Assembly: GCF_003387475.1 (NCBI RefSeq)
Contig: NZ_QUNO01000023.1
Coordinates: 1 to 64,000, forward strand
DNA length: 64,000 bases
Direction: 5' to 3'
DNA from: Kutzneria buriramensis
Lineage (GTDB): Bacteria > Actinomycetota > Actinomycetes > Mycobacteriales > Pseudonocardiaceae
The translations under genes and the position numbers were made by a program. Numbering within the stretch: position 1 is the stretch's first letter; each line of letters begins with the position of its first letter. The notes under the pieces were generated by a model. That model made no database searches. It worked only from the letters and a program-made list of their open reading frames with translations, and was not told the DNA's origin. Of this stretch, positions 1 through 9,679 are shown piece by piece.

Positions 1-2
1 GT

Positions 3-143
3 GGACAAGCCTGTCACTCGACGCTTGGCAAGCACAGCAGCACGATCCACACCAAGATCATCTCACTCGTGATCCACAACCATGCACGAGGTCGTAAGCG
101 ATGTCTCGTAACCGGATCACAGACGCCATGTCGTGATCGTTGA
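3..143 (+). pseudogene. Degenerate IS5-like transposase fragment
   Basis: Frame 3 at the left edge reads LGKHSSTIHTKI, then RKRCLVTGSQ, before a TGA. This loosely matches the LGRSRGGLTTKI...LLVTPGQ block of actinobacterial IS5-type transposases. No start is visible and the match is short, so this is at most a fossil fragment, possibly continuing left of the window. Low confidence. Confidence 0.25.
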
Positions 144-291
144 TCATGGTGGGATGTAGGTCATCTCGGCATCGCGCTCGGAGTGGATCGCCCCGTTCAC
201 CGGCCTACAGCACAGACGTGCTCGGGGTTGGACAGCCAGCGGTGTACCAGGTTGATCAACAACCATCGAATCTCCGGTAACGTGTAGCCGA

Positions 292-1421
292 TCATGCCCT
301 CCTCGCCGGTCCCGATTCCCCTTTTGTCGCAACAGCTCTGGCTACCGCCAGCCAGGCCAGCGCGAGCATGAAGAACGTGACGTGGGCATACCACGCCCGC
401 CAGGACCGGACCTGGTAGTGATCAAACCCGGCCTCGTTCTTGGCCTGCTGGAAGCACTCTTCGACATGCCGACGACTGCCGACGACCCAGGCCAGGTCCA
501 CCAACCGTGAGCGTCGCGGCCCGTGGCAGACGTATTAGGCGATCTCGTGCTCGCCCTTGCTGTTGCGGGTCAGCGAGCGGCGCGCCATTAGCCAGTGCCC
601 CCGGCCAGCCCGCCAGGCAGACCGGATCGGGACCCTTGCCCAGTCGTACTCGCGCGGGCCGTGCGCTCCGGCGCCGACCGACAGTCGCCGCCACGCCCGC
701 GTCGGCAGCGCCGCGATCAGCTCGTCGACCCGACCGCGATCCCTGGCCGGCGTGGCCAGTGAGTCCTTGCACCGGATTGCCAACACGTAAGGAACGTCCT
801 GGTCTTCCAGCCAGTCCCGAAGGTAGACAGCCTGTCCGTAGGCATCATCGGCGGTGACCCACGCGAACGGCACCCCCACCTCGATCGCGCGGGCCAGCAT
901 CGCGATCAACTGCCGGGGTTTGGTCGCGAACTCGACCTCGTCGGGGACGCCGGCGGCGCGGCAGCGGTCCCGATCAGTGGTCCAGGACTCGGGCAGACAC
1001 AACTCGCGGTCGATCAGGGTGTGCCCATGGCGGGAGGCGTAGGCCAGGAAGGTGCCGATCTGGCAGTTCTCCGCGCGCCCCGCCGTGCCAGAGTACTGCC
1101 GCTGCACGCCGGCCGATCGGCGGCCTTTCTTGAGGAATCTGGTCTCGTCGCCGATCAACACGCCTTGGGCGCCGCCCAAGTGCTCGATCACATAGTCCCG
1201 GACGTCGTCGCGGACCCCGTCGACATCCCAGTCCGCCCGGCGCAGCAGGCGCTGCATCCCGTCCGGGACACCTCACCGGCGCGCTCGGCCAGGGTCCACC
1301 CGTTCTTGCGTTCCAGTCCAGTGACGAGGCCGGACACGTGCTCTCGCACCCGCGCGCGGGGGGGCGGACCGGGGGACCGGCCCGCGATCCGTTGGTGCAC
1401 CCGGACTAACGCCGCGACCAC
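292..1421 (-). pseudogene. Broken IS701-family DDE transposase (copy 1)
   Basis: Three consecutive minus-strand pieces together give an IS701-type transposase. The N-terminal piece (about 1421-1260) carries GLERKNGWTLAERAGE. The central piece (1257-535) starts MQRLLRRADWDVD and contains LIGDETRFLKKG (first catalytic Asp region) and FAWVTADDAYG (second Asp region). The C-terminal piece (504-292) contains VEECFQQAKNEAGFDHYQVR, where the catalytic Glu is expected. The pieces lie in different frames, so at least two frameshifts have killed the gene. IS701 transposases usually run about 400 residues in one frame. The element is probably immobile unless a transposase acts in trans. Confidence 0.8.
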
Positions 1422-1480
1422 GAGATCAACTACAACAGCCTCTATGATCCACTACGCATCAACCAAGTGCCGTTGCAGTA

Positions 1481-2614
1481 CTACTCCAGCCGTAGATCGT
1501 GATCTTCATGGCTCCTGGAGCGATTGTCGCTGGTAGTGGGCTTGTTGGACGCGGTATTGGTGGCGGCGGCCCAGTATGACCAGTGCAGGATGTGCGCGAT
1601 GTTCGCGGCCGGGGTGACCACGAGCGCGTTGCAGAGATGACGGATCTCGTTGAGTGTCAACGGGATCAGTCCGGAAGGGGCGGGACTGGCGCGGGCGGTG
1701 ACCCTCACGATCGCGAGGAAGGCGTGCGCGAGCAGCACCAGGGTGGTCCAGCGGTACCACGATCTCCACGTGCGGCACTGGTGCTCGTCCAGACCGGTCT
1801 GCCCCTTCGAGGTTTGGAAGGACTCCTCGACCGTCCACTGTCGCCCGGCGACCCGCACCAGCGTGGCCAACGGCACCCGTCCGGGTGCGCAGCACCGGTA
1901 GAAGGCCAACTCGCCGGTGCGGCGGTTGCGCCATACCAGCAGCCACCGCTGCCCGGCGGGCTCGTCCCCGCTGGCGGCCAGGCCGATCCAGGCCCGGTCG
2001 TAGAACCGGTGTCCTTTCGCCCCTTTCTCGGCGGACAGGCGCTGCCAGGCGCGTTTGGGCAACCGCCCAACCAACTCGTCGGCCCGACAGGTGCCCGCGG
2101 CAGTGCTGACGCGGTGATCGCAGGCCACCGCCAGCACATACCCGAGCCGCCGCGTCTCCAGATCGGCCCGCAGGGTCGGGTTGCCGCCGTAGACCTCGTC
2201 ACCAGCGACCCATCCAGCCGGCACGCCGCCGTCCAGGGCGCGCCCGATCATGCGGGAGGCCAACGCGGGCTTGGTCGCAAACACCGCGGCCCCTACTGCG
2301 GTGGCTCTCGCAATTCGCGGGAGTGCCGATTCCACAGGAGATGCTGGATCCCAGAACGCTCGCCGTCGCCGCGCCTGCGTGCCGCAGGCGGCGTAGGCGA
2401 TCGGTTCGGTCGGGGCAAGTGGCTTCCCGGCGCTTCTCGTCAAGTACGACGCAGCGTGTGCGCCATGCTGGCAGAAGTCGACGGTCCGGAGCATCAGGAC
2501 CCGACCGACGCGCTGGAATTGGCTGGTGTTGCCCTGAGACCTCAGTTTCTGGTGAACGCGGGTCTGTCGTGACGGTGCAGGAAGGAAATCGGCCGTGAGC
2601 ACGAATCTGAGCAC
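1481..2614 (-). pseudogene. 5'-damaged IS701-family transposase (copy 2)
   Basis: A 377-codon frame. From about residue 112 it is clearly IS701-type: FATKPALASRMIGRALDGGVP, then GWVAGDEVYG (catalytic Asp region), RWLLVWRNRRTGELAFYRC, and VEESFQTSKGQTGLDEHQ (catalytic Glu region). The first ~110 residues do not resemble the family, and the first DDE Asp block is missing, so the 5' part is rearranged or frameshifted. It lies directly behind copy 1 in the same orientation but differs from it in sequence, so these are two different IS701-type elements. Almost certainly non-functional. Confidence 0.75.
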
Positions 2615-3310
2615 GGTGGTGATCGGTATTGCGCTGACTGTCTAAGATCTCGCTGCCCGTGACTACCTCGAAAGCCCGCTGGAGGAACGCGAGCAGCGCG
2701 GAACCCTCCACAGGATCGGAAGGTTCACGTCAGACAGAGGTAGATGGACAATTGTTACTGCCCAGACCGGGGCCGGCAATACCGTTGCAGGAGTGCAGGT
2801 CGAGCGGGCGTCGTCGGTGTCGGGCGCGGAGGCCAGGATGTCGCACCGGCGACGTCGTGATCGCCGATCACTTCTACGACAACGAGTCCGGAAGGGACAC
2901 AGCCGGTGCGTTCCCGGCCGCAGATGAAGTCCGTTCCCCTACTACCGGTTGGTCCAGCGCGCCGGTCAGATCGCCCACGACCAGTTGTGGTAGCGCCGCA
3001 TCTTCCCGGTCGCGTCCGGGGCCCTTCCCAAGCCTGCCGTCAAGCCGATCCCGGCCGGTGGAAAGGTGATCGCCGATCAGAGCTCGGTGATCACCCAGCT
3101 CCTGGCTCAGCATTGTGGGGACGCCTCGGCGGTTGAGATGGAAGGCTACAGTTCCTCCACAGCGCCTCCGTGAACACCGCTGAGGCTCTCGTGATCGGCG
3201 GCGTCTCCGACCTACCCAGCTGCAAGAACGAAGCCGCCGATAGGGAGTTGCAGCCGACGGCGTCTCGCCGTGCCGCGTCGCCGCCGGATGTCGTGGTTAA
3301 TGCCGACCGG
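2595..3310 (+). pseudogene. Decayed nucleoside phosphorylase/nucleosidase-like gene
   Basis: The plus strand can be read across frames as a protein of the PNP/MTA-nucleosidase superfamily. A GTG at 2595 opens VSTNLSTVVIGIALTV, which is cut by TAA at 2643-2645. The same frame continues with ARDYLESPLEEREQRGTL, GRWTIVTAQTGAGNTVAG and VQVERASS. Other frames then give GDVVIADHFYDNESGRD, KPIPAGGKVIADQSS, GDASAVEMEGYS and EALVIGGVSD. The order matches the family: N-terminal strand, GxGN/AxxxxER block, GDVVIAD, VEMEG purine-binding strand, IRGISD-like strand. One stop and several frameshifts make it a pseudogene. In bacteria such domains are often N-terminal effector modules of multi-domain conflict proteins, but no attached domain is visible here. 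Confidence 0.6.
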
Positions 3311-3316
3311 ATCCTC

Positions 3317-3341
3317 GGGGGGGGGGGGGGGGGGGGGGGGG
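3317..3341. repeat. Homopolymer run of 25 G
   Basis: Twenty-five consecutive G residues lie between the decayed phosphorylase gene and the end of the jet operon. Such a tract is rare even in high-GC genomes. It could be a slippage-prone tract or an assembly or sequencing artefact; the sequence alone cannot decide. Confidence 0.95.
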
Positions 3342-3429
3342 ATGGTTACGACCGCCGTCGAGAGACCGAGCGACAGCGTGGACATGTCTGTCGGAAGGCG
3401 ATCGTCCTCGTGGCAGCGGCGATCGAGAA

Positions 3430-3468
3430 CGTCCTTGGATCCGACATCTTCACCGAAGATCTAGGACG
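3430..3468 (-). terminator. Possible hairpin terminator after jetD
   Basis: Just downstream of the jetD stop on the minus strand are nested inverted repeats: an outer CGTCCTTGGATC/GATCTAGGACG (imperfect) and an inner ATCTTC-ACC-GAAGAT (perfect, 3446-3460). There is no T-tract, as is common in actinomycetes. Position and symmetry suggest transcription termination. Confidence 0.35.
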
Positions 3469-3480
3469 GAGCGTCAGATG

Positions 3481-4542
3481 TCAGACCTGGTCCAGCAGCT
3501 GACCACGACGGTCTGTCAGCTGTTCGTACCCGACGGCCTCTTGCGGCAATCTGACACCGCGAACCAGGGCATCACGCCCGCGCGAGGCGAGTCCTGGTCC
3601 CAGCCACGCGGAGGCTTCCGCCGCGATCGCTGGTCGGACTGCCCGAGCGGGACGCTCACGGCCGAGTTCGAAGAGGAGCTCGTATAACCTCGCCGCCGGC
3701 TCGACTGCCGGAAGCCCGGCACGGGAGGCGGTGTCGTTGGCGGCCAATGGGATCTGCAATCCCTTCAGGTCGATGTCTCCGAAGTAGACGATGCGATCGG
3801 GCACGGGGGAGAGCAGCGGCACGCACTGCACAGCGGACGCGAACTGCCCGCCGGTCCCGTACCCGACGTGCCGCCCCGGACCGTTGACGGCGGCGCGCTG
3901 ACGGGTGACGGTGAGCAAGGTCGTGTAGGTGTGATGGTTCTCGGCGATCAGCAACGCCGTGCCCAGTGGATCATCCCGCCCCGGGACCCATTGGGAGACA
4001 AAGGGGATGGGTACGCTGTGGCAGCGCAGCAGGTCCAGGGTCAGCGCCCCGGCTGTGAACAGCCGGGTGCTCATGAGCCGGTCGAGCTTCTTCTCGTCGC
4101 CGAACAGCTCCAGCGATCGCTCCCGCGTCGGCACGCTCGGACGGTTCGCGCCGCCCTTCCGTAAGAAAGCGGTCACCGTGTCCAGCACGGCGAATTCCTC
4201 GTCACGGCTGGCGATCCGGCCGGCGGCTTCCAGCGCCGCCGGCCATACCCGAGCAGGCGCTGCTGACCGTGCGACGCGTTCGCGAGCGGGCCGCCGCACC
4301 CACATTGGCAGGTGCGGCTCGTCTCGTGTGTCGAAATCCCGTGGTGAGCGAGGGAACGACACCAAGCCGGCGGCGGCGAGTTCGTCCAGCGCGCGGCGAA
4401 CCTCGCCGCGCGCGGCCGGTGCCGTGGCAAGGCTGCGGTCGAACTCGACGGCAGCGGCGTACAGCGACTCGACCTCGATCTTCTGCTTGGTCGCCTCGAC
4501 GACGTGTGCTGCGAGGTGTTGAGCGAGGGCGTTCAGCGTCAT
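3481..4542 (-). CDS. jetD: JetD-like Toprim nuclease subunit of a Wadjet-type system
   Basis: A 353-residue protein, the last gene of a four-gene operon. Its ATG lies inside the jetC stop (ATGA), so translation is coupled. The N-terminal third looks helical and winged-helix-like. The C-terminal half has a Toprim layout: acidic E201 in LLIAENHHTY, the DxD pair D256/D258 in YFGDIDLKG, and a terminal RLPQEAVGYE block (331-340) resembling the RLEQE-type end of JetD/DUF2220-related proteins. In Wadjet systems JetD is the topoisomerase VI/Spo11-like nuclease that cuts circular DNA after loop extrusion by JetABC. Family assignment rests on motifs and gene order. The other plausible reading is the MksG subunit of an MksBEFG system, which is the same machine under another name. 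Confidence 0.8.
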   Translation of the reverse strand: MTLNALAQHLAAHVVEATKQKIEVESLYAAAVEFDRSLATAPAARGEVRRALDELAAAGLVSFPRSPRDFDTRDEPHLPMWVRRPARERVARSAAPARVWPAALEAAGRIASRDEEFAVLDTVTAFLRKGGANRPSVPTRERSLELFGDEKKLDRLMSTRLFTAGALTLDLLRCHSVPIPFVSQWVPGRDDPLGTALLIAENHHTYTTLLTVTRQRAAVNGPGRHVGYGTGGQFASAVQCVPLLSPVPDRIVYFGDIDLKGLQIPLAANDTASRAGLPAVEPAARLYELLFELGRERPARAVRPAIAAEASAWLGPGLASRGRDALVRGVRLPQEAVGYEQLTDRRGQLLDQV

Positions 4543-7500
4543 GCCGATGGCTCCGCTGTCGGCTCGTCGCCAGCGACACGCACGCTGGTGATGCCGTCGG
4601 CGGTCGTGTCGAAGCGGTCTTCCACGACAACGTAACGCCGGGCACGAAGCGTGCCCGGGGCGTTGCGCATCCGCAGCACATTGGGGAACTGGCCGACCGC
4701 GCCAAGATCCTCCACGCCCGTGGTGTAGACGAGTTGGACGCCGTGCGCTGCGGCGACGTCACGTTGCAGTCGTAGCAGGGCGACGTGGCTGGCAGTGCCC
4801 AGTGGGTTGTCTAGCACCAGCGTTCCGCCCAGTGCGGACGTTCCCTGCCCGCGGTTGATCGCCCGCAGCCGGGCGAGGGTGCAGTACAACGCGACGCAGA
4901 CGGTCAGCTTCTCACCGCCGGAGAACTTGCCGAGACGCGTCACGTCGACGGGTTCCACCGCGAGATCGCTGTTCGGCTTGAGCACCTTGACCGTGAAGCC
5001 GCGCGGCGCGACGGCCTCGTGCACGCATCGCTTGAGCAGAGCGAGCCCTTCGGGTTTTGACTTCTCGGTCACGATCCGGTCCACGACCGCGTCGATCCGG
5101 GCTCGCAGATCCTCCTCGCTCACGGGGCGGGTGAAGCGGATCCGGAGGAAGTGCTCGTTGGCCCAGCCGCCCAGCGTGCCGGGTAGTTTCGAGTGCCGGT
5201 TCGCGGAGTCCAGGTTCGCTAGCACGCTCTGGACCAGTGCGGCGATCTCGACCACCACGATTCCTTGATCCCGGTCGAGGTCCGTGAGCTGGCCCTCGAT
5301 CGTCTGCCGGCGCACGCGCATCTCCTCGGCCCGGCTGGCGGCGCGGGCGGAGAGCACGGAGGACTCGTCACCGGTGAACCGGTCCTTGATCGCACTGGGG
5401 ATCATGGAGAACCGGTTCGCCGACGCCAGTTTGCGCACCTCCTGGACGGCCTCGTCACGCAGCTGACCCGTCGACGCGGCGGCGGCATTGGCGTTCACCA
5501 GTTTGTCCAGCATCCGCTCCGTCTCGGTATCGGCTTGCGCGCTATCACCGCTGAAGGCCTGTGCATCCTGCGGTGCCGCCACCGGCACGGCGGCGTCTTC
5601 CAACCGGTGAGCACGCTGGTCGAAGACCTGGGCAGCGAAGTTCGCCTCCGTCGCGGACCTGCCGGCCTCGTCCGCATCGCGGCCGAGCGCGGTAACCTGG
5701 CTGCTCATCGTCAATGCCCGGGCGGCCTGCTCCTGCGCCTGTTCGCGCGCTTCCGCTTCGGTGGCGGGCTCGGTATCCAACTGCGTGTGCCGGGCGCGAT
5801 CTCGTGGCGTGTTGGTATCGAGTTCGGCCTGTGCCGCTTTGACCTCGGTCTCGGCGTGTGTCAACTGGACCTGGAGTTGTTCGGCGTTGCGTCGCGCCGT
5901 GTCCCTGGCGGTCGCTCGACGGGCGGGGTCCTGACCGTCGGGGGTATCGAGGAGTGCGGCGGCACGAGTTCGCGTGGCTTCCAGGTAGCCGGCCAGCTCG
6001 ACGTCGGCTCGTTCGGCCCGACGGAGCAGGTTGTTGAGCCGTTCCGCCAGCACGGATTTCGCCACTACAGTGCGCCACTGCTCGTCCGCGCTGGAGAAGC
6101 GACTGAGCAGCGCCGGCAGCATCTCGCCCGTCTCGCCGAGAGCGGCGCGATCCGGGTCGAGCAGGGAGATCCTGAGGTTCTCTTGCTCGTATCGTGTTCG
6201 ATCGGCCTGGTGCGATGCGGCACGGTCGCGGGCTTCGCGGTCGGTCCGACGATGGTCGTTCGCTCGTCTGGTCGCCTCGCCGGCGAATCGCCGGAATTTC
6301 CGGGCGTCGTCGTCGAGCTGCTCGATTGCTTGCCTGACGCCGGGTAGCTCGGCCACCTGTGCCGCGAGCGCTGTCAACCGCTGGATCCTACCCTCGACGG
6401 CGGTGAGCTCGTCGCCGATATCTCGCTCGGCGATTGCGTCCAGCTCGTCCTGACGCTCGAGTTCTTCGCCCTGCTCCTTGAGGTCCGCGTCGACTTCGTC
6501 GATACCCGCGATGGCTTGTCGGCATTCCTCGATGCCGGTCTCGAGCCCCTGCAGGTGTCCCTCCGGGCAGTCCTTCAGCATCGTGCCCAGGTCACCGAGC
6601 AGCGCTCGATCCGCCGCCGCCTGTTCGTGCAGCTCGGTCATGCGGCGGTCTTGTGCGTCGCGACGCAGCTCACGGTCAGCACGTGCTGCCTCTGCTGCGG
6701 TCGGATCGAACAGCGCGGGATCGTTGGGCACCACCAGCCACTCCGGCCGGGCACCGGTCAGCGCGTGCTGTAGCTGGCTCGCGGTGCACACGGACACGTG
6801 AGCAACCGACCATCCGTCCTGCGACCGGATCGCTCCGCGCACTTCCTCCGCGGCGGCATCCGCGACGACAACGCCGGCGGCGAGCTCGGCGACGACTGGG
6901 TTCTCCAACGCCCGGCCACGCTCAGGCTCGGGCACCAGATCGCGCAGCAGGTCCCAGCCCGGCCGGGCGGCCTTGCCTGTGGCCATCCGGATGGCTTCGA
7001 CTGCCCGTTGGGCGTCACGCGTCGTGGGAAGGAAGGCGTCAGTACGCAGTCCTTCCAGGGCGCGGTCGTCGTCGGCCGCGTCCACCCGAGTGTCCACAAT
7101 GGCTGATTCGGCCAGGGCGATCGCGTGCGTCAGCGCCGCCCGGATGCCAGCCGCTTCCGTCCACAGGTCCAGCCGCCCACCATCGTCGAGTTGCACGAGT
7201 TCGGCCAGCCTGGGATGCGCGGCCAGTTCATCGGCCCGTTGCCGGAGATTGCTGTGCTCGGCCGCGAGCCGGTCGTGCTCCGACACCTTGGTCGCCCGCT
7301 CGCGGGCGAGGGCCTGTCGTCGATTGGACAGCGAGCCGCGTATTGCCGGTCGTTCCGACCGGCGGCGCCGAATGGTCTCGAGGTCATCCTTCCTCGTGCG
7401 CTTGGTAGTTCGCGTCTCGGCGAGCACGACTTCCGGCGCTGCTTCGGAGCTCGGCAGGTCACCGAGCCGCACCGCCGCCTCGACGGCCTCGCCGATCTCG

Positions 7501-8966
7501 ATCTCCTTGCCGCGGAGGTTCTCGGCTCGAACCTCCGCCTCGGTCGCCCGATCCCGATTGGCTTGCGCTCGGCGGTCTTCCTCGCCGGCTTCGCCGGCCG
7601 CGGTTTCAGCGCGGGAGAGCTCGGTATCCCCGGCCTCGGCTTCCGCGGCGGCCAGCTCGACGTAGCGGGCCTTCAATGCGGCGGCCGCCCGGTCACGTTC
7701 CTCCCGCAGCGGCGCGGTCTGCCGTTCCTCCTCGGCCATCTGCCTCCGGACGAGCGCTGCCTCGTGGTCGACCTGGGTTCGCTCGGCGAGCGGAACGACG
7801 GCCTGCCAGGCCAGTTCCTCGTCCCTGGCATCGGTATGGGCCGACGAGATCTCGTCCCGGACGCCGATCGCTGCGGTGTGACGGTGCAAGGCGGCGATTC
7901 TGAACAGCTCGTTCGCGATGTCGTTGACGCCCTTGCGTTCGCGGTCGAGCTTCAGCGCTGCCGCGCGCAGCCGTTCCTCCTCGGTCGTGAACCACGTCGC
8001 GTCGCTTGCGCGTCCGCGCGCCGTGGCCGCGAACGCGCCGGCCAGCCGGGCGGCGGCGTGCCTGGTGGTGGTGGCCTCGCTCTCGGCCGCGGTGGCGACC
8101 TCGTGGCGCTCGGCGAGCGTGTCCAACCTTGCCGCCACCTCGACACAGAAGTCACGGTCGGCGAGCAGATCAGGCTTGCGGCCGAGAATGTCGATGATCT
8201 TTCGGAGGTTGCTCGCGACGAGATCCGGCTCGGCGCTGTCCACCGTGAGATCGATCAGGAAGTCGATGAACCGGTCGGTGGAGGGGAAGTTGAACAGCTC
8301 GGCCACTCCGCCCTCGGAATGGTTCATCTCCTTCTGGTAGCCGAACAGAGCGGGATCCAACCCGCGCGAGGTGAGCGTCTCCATCCACTGGTTGCGCTGA
8401 TCGGTCAACGCGAACGAAAACTGCTGCGGCCGGGTCGTCGCGATGTCGCGCAACAGAGCGACGAAGTCCTTCATCTTCCGGAGCTGGCCGGCCTCGTCGT
8501 GCAGTGGCAGCCGGTCGAGGTCGAGCTCGCCCGGCACCGTGAAAAACGAGTAGTACCAGCCCTTGAGCTTGTCGCGGTCCCGATCGGCGTCGAACGGCCG
8601 CCGGCGGTCCACCCACTCGTACACCGCGCCGGTGATCAGCCGAGGCGCGGCCGCAGGCAGCAGGCTGTTCTCGGACTGAGCAACCCATTCGGCAATGGTG
8701 TGGCTGGTGTCGCCGGTGCCGACGTAGTCCTCCAGGTAGCGCTTGACCGTCTTGCCCATGAAGTCCTTGCGCAGGGGTAGCAATAGTGCGAAGAAGAGGG
8801 ACAGTAGGCTCGACTTGCCGCCGCCGTTGCGCAGCCAAAGGATGGAGTCGACCGGCTCGCCAAGACTGCCCACATCGGACGTTGACATGTCCAGGGTGAC
8901 GTCGCTGAACCGGGCTGCGCGATCTCCCACGCTCGCCAGTCGCAGCCGGGACAGTTGGTACGTCAC
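4539..8966 (-). CDS. jetC: JetC-like SMC/MukB-type ATPase
   Basis: A 1475-residue ATPase. The start is taken as the GTG at 8966, which overlaps the jetB stop (GTGA) and opens VTYQLSRLRLASVGDRAARF; longer frames upstream sit inside jetB. The Walker A motif is WLRNGGGKSS (K51). A very long charged, heptad-like coiled-coil region with many E/A/R residues spans roughly residues 290-1290. The C-terminal head has the signature KFSGGEKLTV (SGGE 1349-1352) and the Walker B strand TLVLDNPLG (D1386), followed by QLVYTTGV. The head-coil-head plan is that of SMC/MukB/JetC loop extruders. The residue after the Walker B Asp is Asn, not the usual Glu. Large size and coupling to jetA, jetB and jetD support a condensin-like plasmid-defence complex. 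Confidence 0.85.
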   Translation of the reverse strand: MTYQLSRLRLASVGDRAARFSDVTLDMSTSDVGSLGEPVDSILWLRNGGGKSSLLSLFFALLLPLRKDFMGKTVKRYLEDYVGTGDTSHTIAEWVAQSENSLLPAAAPRLITGAVYEWVDRRRPFDADRDRDKLKGWYYSFFTVPGELDLDRLPLHDEAGQLRKMKDFVALLRDIATTRPQQFSFALTDQRNQWMETLTSRGLDPALFGYQKEMNHSEGGVAELFNFPSTDRFIDFLIDLTVDSAEPDLVASNLRKIIDILGRKPDLLADRDFCVEVAARLDTLAERHEVATAAESEATTTRHAAARLAGAFAATARGRASDATWFTTEEERLRAAALKLDRERKGVNDIANELFRIAALHRHTAAIGVRDEISSAHTDARDEELAWQAVVPLAERTQVDHEAALVRRQMAEEERQTAPLREERDRAAAALKARYVELAAAEAEAGDTELSRAETAAGEAGEEDRRAQANRDRATEAEVRAENLRGKEIEIGEAVEAAVRLGDLPSSEAAPEVVLAETRTTKRTRKDDLETIRRRRSERPAIRGSLSNRRQALARERATKVSEHDRLAAEHSNLRQRADELAAHPRLAELVQLDDGGRLDLWTEAAGIRAALTHAIALAESAIVDTRVDAADDDRALEGLRTDAFLPTTRDAQRAVEAIRMATGKAARPGWDLLRDLVPEPERGRALENPVVAELAAGVVVADAAAEEVRGAIRSQDGWSVAHVSVCTASQLQHALTGARPEWLVVPNDPALFDPTAAEAARADRELRRDAQDRRMTELHEQAAADRALLGDLGTMLKDCPEGHLQGLETGIEECRQAIAGIDEVDADLKEQGEELERQDELDAIAERDIGDELTAVEGRIQRLTALAAQVAELPGVRQAIEQLDDDARKFRRFAGEATRRANDHRRTDREARDRAASHQADRTRYEQENLRISLLDPDRAALGETGEMLPALLSRFSSADEQWRTVVAKSVLAERLNNLLRRAERADVELAGYLEATRTRAAALLDTPDGQDPARRATARDTARRNAEQLQVQLTHAETEVKAAQAELDTNTPRDRARHTQLDTEPATEAEAREQAQEQAARALTMSSQVTALGRDADEAGRSATEANFAAQVFDQRAHRLEDAAVPVAAPQDAQAFSGDSAQADTETERMLDKLVNANAAAASTGQLRDEAVQEVRKLASANRFSMIPSAIKDRFTGDESSVLSARAASRAEEMRVRRQTIEGQLTDLDRDQGIVVVEIAALVQSVLANLDSANRHSKLPGTLGGWANEHFLRIRFTRPVSEEDLRARIDAVVDRIVTEKSKPEGLALLKRCVHEAVAPRGFTVKVLKPNSDLAVEPVDVTRLGKFSGGEKLTVCVALYCTLARLRAINRGQGTSALGGTLVLDNPLGTASHVALLRLQRDVAAAHGVQLVYTTGVEDLGAVGQFPNVLRMRNAPGTLRARRYVVVEDRFDTTADGITSVRVAGDEPTAEPSA

Positions 8967-9679
8967 GACGTCACCTCGCCCCGTCGGATGGCGGCCAGCT
9001 CCTCGTAGGTGGCGTTGCCCGCGAGTTCCCCGGCCTGGATACGAAACCGTTCCAGCAGTTGGTACGCCTCCGGCCCGCGAGCGGGCGTCAGCCGTGCGAG
9101 CCCTTGGTCCGTCATCCAGGTCAGCACGTTCGCCACCCAGTACGGTGACGACGCCGCAGATCGGCGTGGTCGTCCTTTGCCCCTGTCCGCCTTGTAGCCG
9201 GGGGACAGTCGGTCGTAGCTGCGCCAGGCCTCGTCGAGCGCATCGTCTTCCGTCGGCGTGCGCTTGAACCGTTCGCAGGCCTCGCGAATGAAGCGTTCGA
9301 TGTCCTCGACCGACACCCACCGAATTCGATCGTCGTCGAAGTCGGCCGGTGTCGGGAACGCGTAGGCCGTGATCGCGACGCTGACCAGGCCGACCAACAG
9401 CCGTTCGGTCACGCCGGTGACGTTCGGCAGGTCCGAAAGCCGGTAGGCGAAGACCGACTCCCGGCGCACGCCGAGCACCAGGCCGAGATCGGAGTCGGAC
9501 AGCACTCGCATGTCGAGTCCGTCCAGGACACTGTCCACCGCGTTCCGGAACTCGACATCCGCGCGGTACCGGACGAGCAGGCGCCGGTAGTCGGAATCCG
9601 CGCCGGGCCGCATCTTGGGCCGCAGCGCGCAGGCGATGAGCACGCCCACGTCGGCGAGGTCTCGCTGGCTCAGCGTCAT
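8963..9679 (-). CDS. jetB: JetB-like (MksE/KITE-type) subunit
   Basis: The ATG at 9679 overlaps the jetA stop as ATGA, giving 238 residues beginning MTLSQRDLADVGVL. Upstream in-frame sequence lies inside jetA and looks non-coding, so the internal start is preferred. The protein is small and helical without catalytic motifs. It contains YRRLLVRYRADVEFRNAVDS and, near the end, WVANVLTWMTDQGLARL followed by YQLLERFRIQ, consistent with tandem winged-helix KITE-type accessory proteins such as MksE/JetB. These bind the kleisin and regulate the SMC ATPase. Identity is inferred mainly from its place between the kleisin and SMC genes. Confidence 0.7.
   Translation of the reverse strand: MTLSQRDLADVGVLIACALRPKMRPGADSDYRRLLVRYRADVEFRNAVDSVLDGLDMRVLSDSDLGLVLGVRRESVFAYRLSDLPNVTGVTERLLVGLVSVAITAYAFPTPADFDDDRIRWVSVEDIERFIREACERFKRTPTEDDALDEAWRSYDRLSPGYKADRGKGRPRRSAASSPYWVANVLTWMTDQGLARLTPARGPEAYQLLERFRIQAGELAGNATYEELAAIRRGEVTS

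Noticed and set aside
2323-2598. Small plus-strand ORF over the 5' end of the second IS701 copy
   Set aside because: Arg/Ser-rich shadow without family pattern.
5265-8780. Long plus-strand ORFs (5265-6347, 7125-8780) antisense to jetC
   Set aside because: Arg/Gly/Leu-rich translations typical of GC-driven shadow frames; jetC on the other strand has full SMC motifs across the same span.
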